From: Pseudomonadales bacterium
GTDB lineage: Bacteria > Pseudomonadota > Gammaproteobacteria > Pseudomonadales > Pseudohongiellaceae
Assembly: GCA_022819645.1 (NCBI GenBank)
Contig: JAJEGU010000033.1
Span: 27,377-91,376, forward strand
Direction: 5' to 3'
Length of the DNA: 64,000 nucleotides
In this document: positions 58,819-64,000 of the stretch, piece after piece
How positions within the stretch are numbered: position 1 is the stretch's first letter
Layout: every line of letters starts with the position of its first letter
Notes under the pieces: model-generated
What the model was told of the DNA's origin: nothing
The model's database searches: none
The model's input: the letters and a program-made list of their open reading frames with translations, nothing else
Translations under genes and position numbers: made by a program

Positions 58819-59646
58819 TCAAGGCAACAACGAAGTAGGGTCGACGAAGGCTCCGTCCCGTTGCACATTGAAATACAGTATGGGCGGGCCCGGGTCGGCG
58901 GCGGCAAGCTCGACGATGGGCTGGCCCGCGGCAACCCGCTCACCGGTATCCACAAGCACCCTGCCCGTCTGGGTGTAGGCGCTGAGATAGCGGTCATCGT
59001 GGCGAATAATGAGCAGGCTGCCCTGATCATCGCCGAAAGGTCTGGCATAGACGACTTCACCATTCCTCGCCGCAAGCACTGCATCCCCCGCCCTGCCTTC
59101 GATATCGAGTCGATTGTTGATGTCCGGGCGATGTTCGGCGCCTCCCCGCTCGGCGAGGGGCCACTGCCAGCCGCCGTCGCCCGCGGTTTCACCCGGGATA
59201 TCCGCCCGCTCGATGGGCTGCCGCCCGGCGCCGCGGCCGGGTGAGACGGGAACCGGCGCGGCGGCGGATTGCGCGCCCCCGCTCCCGGTCGGGTTACCCT
59301 CGCCGAGGACGAGTTCCTGATCGATGTAGATCGTGTACGGCGGCGTCAGTCCATTGGCCGCGGCAAGCTCCCGGTAATCGACGCTGTACATGAAGGCTAT
59401 GGCGTAGAGCGTGTCGCCTTCCCGCACCCGGTAGGTCCCCGGCGGCGACAGGGATTCCGGGTCGGCGACGGGCTGGAATTCGATGGGTCCGCTGTTGCCA
59501 ACGATCTCCGGGTCCGGGTTTGGAAATTCGCGCCCCTGATCGCGAATCGGCGCCCGGGAAGACGAACTGCAAGCCGAAAGCATGACGAGGCCGAGGCCCG
59601 CCAGCAACAGCATTCGCCCGGCGCCATGGAGAAGTACGATTCGCAT
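58819..59646 (-). CDS. nlpD: NlpD-like LysM + LytM/M23 lipoprotein
   Basis: Lipobox LSAC; LysM 'TYRVREGDTLYAIAFMYSVDYRELAAANGL'; degenerate LytM domain 'LLIIRHDDRYLSAYTQ...ILYFNVQRDGAFVDPTSLLP'. Confidence 0.85.
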   Translation of the reverse strand: MRIVLLHGAGRMLLLAGLGLVMLSACSSSSRAPIRDQGREFPNPDPEIVGNSGPIEFQPVADPESLSPPGTYRVREGDTLYAIAFMYSVDYRELAAANGLTPPYTIYIDQELVLGEGNPTGSGGAQSAAAPVPVSPGRGAGRQPIERADIPGETAGDGGWQWPLAERGGAEHRPDINNRLDIEGRAGDAVLAARNGEVVYARPFGDDQGSLLIIRHDDRYLSAYTQTGRVLVDTGERVAAGQPIVELAAADPGPPILYFNVQRDGAFVDPTSLLP

Positions 59647-59781
59647 TACAGCGGCTATCCGCAATATCCGTGAAATCAATGACAATTATCGTCATTCACG
59701 CCCCGCACTTGAGAGTGGAACCCGGTCGGCGCAGCCGGCAAGAAGCGCAGCTTCGTGCACAGAATCCCCGAACCGGCGCCG

Positions 59782-59948
59782 CTAGGAGCCTGCGCCGCAG
59801 GAATTCGCGAAAGCGAAAATTCGCTATCGCCGCGCCCCTGGCTGATCGATTGAGGCGAATATTGGTGGATATGCAACGAAATCGAGCGGCCAGGGGCGTG
59901 GATGAGAGCGGATTTGCAGCCGTGAATTCCTACGGCGCAGGCTCCTAG
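59782..59948 (+). repeat. Element B copy 6
   Basis: Full-length copy with CTAG at both ends; direct repeat of copy 5. Confidence 0.93.
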
Positions 59949-59992
59949 CTTTGTAGTATATTGCCCGGAACACGGACGACAGAACCAAGCGA

Positions 59993-62458
59993 GTGCTGAG
60001 GCAATATAGCGAACTGGTTTTCGGCAGGCCCTGGCTGGTGATCGGCGTCACTGCCCTGGTGGTGGTCTGCTTTGGCTGGTTTGCCCAGTACTTTCGCCTC
60101 GACGCCTCCGCCGATTCGCTGTTGCTGGAAGACGACCCGGACCTGGCCTATTTCCGCCAGGTGGAAGCCCGCTACGGCATCCGCGAAATCGTCTATGTGG
60201 CTTACATTCCCGCTGGCGAGCTGTTCACGCCGGAAGAAATCGGCAAACTCGACAGCCTGCGCGAAGAGTTGCTGGCGATTGATCGTGTCGAAAGCATCGA
60301 CAGCATTCTCAATGTGCCGCTGTTCGGCGATACGCCGCTGACCGCGGTTTCCGAGAACTACCGGACCGTGGTGGATGAAGACATCGATCTCCCGGCCGCC
60401 CGGCGGGAACTGATCGCCAATCCCATCTACCGCGACGCCCTCATCAGCCCCGACGGCAATGCCGCCGGCCTGCAACTCAATCTGGCCATCGACGAAACCG
60501 CCCGGAGCCTGGTGAGCCGCCGGAGTGAATTGCGCCAGCTCCGGCTCGATGGCGCAATCGATGAAACACAGGCGGCGGAACTCGCCGAGGTCGAAACCGC
60601 CTGGGCCGAATACAGCGTCACCGTAAATACCAGGCAGAGCGAGTTGATCGCCGCGATTCGCGCCACCCTCGACCGCTATCGCGATGACGCAAGAATACAC
60701 CTCAGCGGCGCCCCCATGATCGCCGACGACCTCATCAGCTTTGTGCGCGGCGACCTTGGCAGTTTCAGCCTTGCCGTGGTCCTGCTCATCGTCGTCGCCC
60801 TCGGCCTGATTTTCCGCAAACCGCGCTTTGTCGCCATTCCGCTGCTCTGCTGCGCCGTCGCGGGAACCATCATGGTGGGTGTCCTGGGCATGATGGACTG
60901 GCGCGTTACCGTGGTCTCGTCGAACTTCATTTCCCTGCTGCTGATCATCACCATCTCGCTTACGGTGCATCTCACCGTGCGTTACCGCGAGCTGCGCGCG
61001 ACCCGCCATCACAGCCGCCACGGCAAGCTGCTGCGCCATGCGGTGCTGAGCATGTTCCGGCCCTGCCTGTACACCGCCCTGACCACCATCGTCGCCTTCG
61101 GCTCGCTCATCGTCAGCGGGATTCTGCCCATCATCACCTTTGGCTGGATGATGATGATGGGAGTCGCCACGGCGCTGATCGTGGCATTCACCCTGTTTCC
61201 CTCGATCATGTCCACCCTGCCTGCGGACCGCAGCCGGCTGTCGCCGGATTTGCGGCTCAATCTGACATCGGCGCTGGCGCGGCTCACCGATCGGCTGCGG
61301 GGCTGGGTATTCGTCATCTATGCGCTGATTCTGGCGCTCGGCGTGACCGGCCTGACCCGGCTGCGAGTCGAGAACAGTTTTATCGACTACTTTCGCGACA
61401 GCACCGAAATCCACCAGGGCATGAGCCTGATCGACGAACAGCTCGGCGGCACCCTGTCCTTCGACGCCATGGTCACCCTGCCGGACACCGGAGCCGCCTT
61501 CGACGACCCGTTCGCCGATGATTTTGACGATGGCTTCGGCGGTGGCTTCGACGAGGCAGCCGGCGACGCCTACTGGTTCACCGCGCCGCGCATGAACCAG
61601 GTCAAGGCCATGCACGAGTATCTGGACGCCGACCCGTACACCGGCAAGGTCCTGTCGCTTGGCTCCGTGGTGCAGCTTGCCGAGCAGCTCAATGGCAATG
61701 AGCCTGTGGATGGCCTTCTCTGGGCGGTGCTGTACAACCGCTTTCCCGAGGCCCTGCGGGAGGTCGTGCTGAATCCCTTCGTGCGGGTCGGCGACAATGA
61801 ACTGCGCTTCAATGTGCGGGTGCGGGAATCGGCGCCGGACCTCAATCGGAATGAATTGCTGCAAAGGGTGGAAACCGGCCTCGAAGAGGAATTCGGCCTT
61901 GCGCCGGAGCAGGTGCGGCTCACCGGTTTGCTGGTGATGTACAACAATGTGCTGCAGAGCCTGTTCCAGTCCCAGATCCTGACCCTGGGAGTGGTCATGT
62001 TCGCCATCATGGGGATGTTTCTGGTGTTGTTCCGTTCCCTGCCGATAGCGTTGTTATGCATTATTCCCAACGCCATCGCCGCATCCCTGGTTCTTGGCGT
62101 CATGGGCTGGCTCGATATTCCCCTGGACATCATGACCATCACCATCGCCGCGGTGTCGGTGGGCATCGGCGTGGACAACACCATCCACTACATGCACCGC
62201 TTCCGGCGCGAGTTTCCCCGGCTGGGGAACTATCGCAAGACGATGCATTTCTGTCACGACAGCATCGGCCGGGCGATGTACTTCACTTCCATGACCATTG
62301 TTGCCGGCTTTTCGATTCTGGTGCTGTCCAATTTCATTCCAACCGGCATTTTCGGCCTGTTGACGAGCCTGGCGATGCTCGTTGCCCTGACCGGCTCGCT
62401 GACCCTGCTGCCCCAGTTGCTTGCCACCTTCAAGCCACTGGGGCCGGAAACCGCCTGA
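59993..62458 (+). CDS. MMPL/RND-family transporter (GTG start)
   Basis: Two repeated 6-TM bundles; 'VGIGVDNTIHYMHRFRREF'. Confidence 0.88.
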   Translation: MLRQYSELVFGRPWLVIGVTALVVVCFGWFAQYFRLDASADSLLLEDDPDLAYFRQVEARYGIREIVYVAYIPAGELFTPEEIGKLDSLREELLAIDRVESIDSILNVPLFGDTPLTAVSENYRTVVDEDIDLPAARRELIANPIYRDALISPDGNAAGLQLNLAIDETARSLVSRRSELRQLRLDGAIDETQAAELAEVETAWAEYSVTVNTRQSELIAAIRATLDRYRDDARIHLSGAPMIADDLISFVRGDLGSFSLAVVLLIVVALGLIFRKPRFVAIPLLCCAVAGTIMVGVLGMMDWRVTVVSSNFISLLLIITISLTVHLTVRYRELRATRHHSRHGKLLRHAVLSMFRPCLYTALTTIVAFGSLIVSGILPIITFGWMMMMGVATALIVAFTLFPSIMSTLPADRSRLSPDLRLNLTSALARLTDRLRGWVFVIYALILALGVTGLTRLRVENSFIDYFRDSTEIHQGMSLIDEQLGGTLSFDAMVTLPDTGAAFDDPFADDFDDGFGGGFDEAAGDAYWFTAPRMNQVKAMHEYLDADPYTGKVLSLGSVVQLAEQLNGNEPVDGLLWAVLYNRFPEALREVVLNPFVRVGDNELRFNVRVRESAPDLNRNELLQRVETGLEEEFGLAPEQVRLTGLLVMYNNVLQSLFQSQILTLGVVMFAIMGMFLVLFRSLPIALLCIIPNAIAASLVLGVMGWLDIPLDIMTITIAAVSVGIGVDNTIHYMHRFRREFPRLGNYRKTMHFCHDSIGRAMYFTSMTIVAGFSILVLSNFIPTGIFGLLTSLAMLVALTGSLTLLPQLLATFKPLGPETA

Positions 62459-62898
62459 TGGCGTTCCGCGCGGGGCGCTTGCCGCGGACCTTGCATGCCC
62501 TGGCCCTGTGCCTGCCGCTGCTAGTCGCCTGCGGGGAGGGCGAAACCGCATCCCGGGCCAATCCCTTTGCCGATGTTCCCCTGCCGCCGACGCCGGAATT
62601 CGTCGTGGCCGGCTACCGCAATGACCCCGCCGCCCTGCGCCGGGGCCAGGAGTTGTTCCTCGGCTCCTGCGTCAACTTTTGCCACAACCTGATCGAGGAA
62701 GAGTCCGATGTGGCGGATGCGCTGTTCCTGTTCGATTGCCGCTGGAAATACTCGGGCGACAATGCCGAAATCTTCCGGGTGATCAAGGAGGGAATTCCCG
62801 GGACCCGCATGGTGGGATTCGGCGACAATTTCCCCGAGGGCGATGACGATGTGTGGAAGATCATCGCCTGGATTCGCCACAGCCAGGACAACTGCTGA
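62458..62898 (+). CDS. Cytochrome c-like lipoprotein with CX3CH motif
   Basis: Lipobox LVAC; RRGQELFLGSCVNFCHNL; TGATG overlap with transporter; C-terminal 'DDDVWKIIAWIRHSQ'. Confidence 0.7.
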   Translation: MAFRAGRLPRTLHALALCLPLLVACGEGETASRANPFADVPLPPTPEFVVAGYRNDPAALRRGQELFLGSCVNFCHNLIEEESDVADALFLFDCRWKYSGDNAEIFRVIKEGIPGTRMVGFGDNFPEGDDDVWKIIAWIRHSQDNC

Positions 62899-62904
62899 AC
62901 GCCG

Positions 62905-63285
62905 TTATTCCGCGGCCTTGCGAAACACCGCCTGACGGTTCCTGGCGAGGACGCAGACCACCATGTAGTCGGGCAGGCAAGTGCGGGCGAAGACGACAGC
63001 GTGGCCGCGTTCCTCAAGCCGGGCTTCGATGATTCCCGACACGCCGGCGTATTCGGCTTCCAACAGGAGACTGGCGCCGGAAACACTGGCGTTGCCGCTG
63101 CTCCACTGAAAACCGAGCGATTCGATCTGCCGGACTTCGACCCGGCCGTCTTGCACCGCGACTTCCACGGAAAACAGCGTGCCCTCGGCGGTCCAGATTC
63201 CGTTCCACCGGGCCGAATCATCGCTTTCCGCAGCCGCCGCCGGGCCGGCGAGGCAACACAGCAGGGCGAACAGGGCGGCCTTCAT
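62905..63285 (-). CDS. Small exported protein of unknown function
   Basis: Signal peptide MKAALFALLCCLAGPAAAA; ATGA overlap with upstream gene. Confidence 0.6.
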   Translation of the reverse strand: MKAALFALLCCLAGPAAAAESDDSARWNGIWTAEGTLFSVEVAVQDGRVEVRQIESLGFQWSSGNASVSGASLLLEAEYAGVSGIIEARLEERGHAVVFARTCLPDYMVVCVLARNRQAVFRKAAE

Positions 63286-63845
63286 TCGAGGATCAGACCC
63301 ACGCCGAACAGATCGCCATGAAAAACGAACACGGCGAAATACAGCAGGGAGCCGGTCACCAGGTACAGGAAATCCTGCATCAGCATGGGTTTGCGGAATT
63401 GTCCGAGATCGGGAGGTTCCCACAGGCTGAAGATCTTGACCGCGCTCCACAGGGCGAAGCTGCCGAACAGCAGTATGGAGGCGAGATCGCCATTGACCCA
63501 CAAATGCGCCGCCGCCCACAGAAACACCCCCATCAGCATGGGATGGCGCGTGACCATGCGCGTCAGCGATTTCCGCCCCACTCCCGCCATGATCAGGCAG
63601 AACACCGGCATCATGACGTAGTGGGAAATCCAGCGCAGCTCGAAAACCGGCTCCCAGACCATGATGAAGGGCGCCAGGGATTTTCCCCAGATCATCAGGC
63701 CCAGCCCGAACAGGGAGACGAGGCTGAAAGCGCCCTTGTACGCGCCTTCCGAGGGAAGCCTGCCCAGGGCCCCGTCCCGCAGGCCGAGTTCCCGCAGGCT
63801 GTGGGGCGCGAAGAAAAGAATCAATCCGGCAACAAGAACAGTCAT
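63282..63845 (-). CDS. NnrU-family membrane protein
   Basis: 'LILFFAPHSLREL', 'HPMLMGVFLWAAAHLWVNGDLASILLFGSFALWSA'. Confidence 0.85.
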   Translation of the reverse strand: MTVLVAGLILFFAPHSLRELGLRDGALGRLPSEGAYKGAFSLVSLFGLGLMIWGKSLAPFIMVWEPVFELRWISHYVMMPVFCLIMAGVGRKSLTRMVTRHPMLMGVFLWAAAHLWVNGDLASILLFGSFALWSAVKIFSLWEPPDLGQFRKPMLMQDFLYLVTGSLLYFAVFVFHGDLFGVGLILE

Positions 63846-63859
63846 GGGGCAGCACACTT

Positions 63860-63973
63860 GGTATTCTCTGAAAAACTCCATCCGTGGAGTTTTTCATTAT
63901 CGCAAAACAAAAGCGTGGTTTTGTTTTGCTCCCGAATTCAATGGCTTACTCCAGTCACGGAGCATAGCTCCGT
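63860..63973. repeat. Hairpin array H1-H2-half H3-H6
   Basis: H1 63860-63901; H2 63902-63929; AATTCAATGGCTTAC; new hairpin ACGGAGC-ATA-GCTCCGT. Confidence 0.83.
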
Positions 63974-64000
63974 ACCGTTGCGGCCGCGCTCGAAGCTGCG

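Overview
This 64 kb window is a high-GC, gammaproteobacterial-type chromosomal region. It holds about 50 credible protein genes, one tRNA-Arg(TCG), and an unusually rich set of dispersed palindromic repeats. No phage, full-length IS or CRISPR array was recognised. Main gene blocks: a Liv-type ABC transporter (SBP, 2 permeases, 2 ATPases); a MntA/HepT-type nucleotidyltransferase/HEPN pair; exported FAA-hydrolase-fold proteins; a fused trpE(G) gene; beta-oxidation enzymes and an acyl-CoA dehydrogenase/APH-kinase cluster; an ARPP-1-like protein divergent from a MerR-type regulator; htpX and gmk; a PQQ-type dehydrogenase; tRNA-Arg; LPS-type glycosyltransferases; mutS-fdxA-nlpD; and an MMPL/RND exporter with a CX3CH cytochrome-like lipoprotein. 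Strongest non-ORF observations: (1) a complete trp attenuator upstream of trpE(G), with leader peptide MNRLRFSFWWFADAGCRKNPE and mutually exclusive 1:2, 2:3 and 3:4 hairpins; (2) a modular chain of hairpins (H1-H5) recurring across the window, placed as inverted arms around tRNA-Arg and ending exactly at flanking stop codons; (3) a ~163-167 bp MITE-like palindromic element with CTAG ends, in at least 5 near-complete copies, which supplies stop codons to neighbours; (4) two copies of that element flanking nlpD, one at the position where Pseudomonas carries rpoS. Starts were adjusted from the ORF track where signal peptides, SD sites or overlaps suggested it. All family calls come from reading the protein sequences, with no database search.
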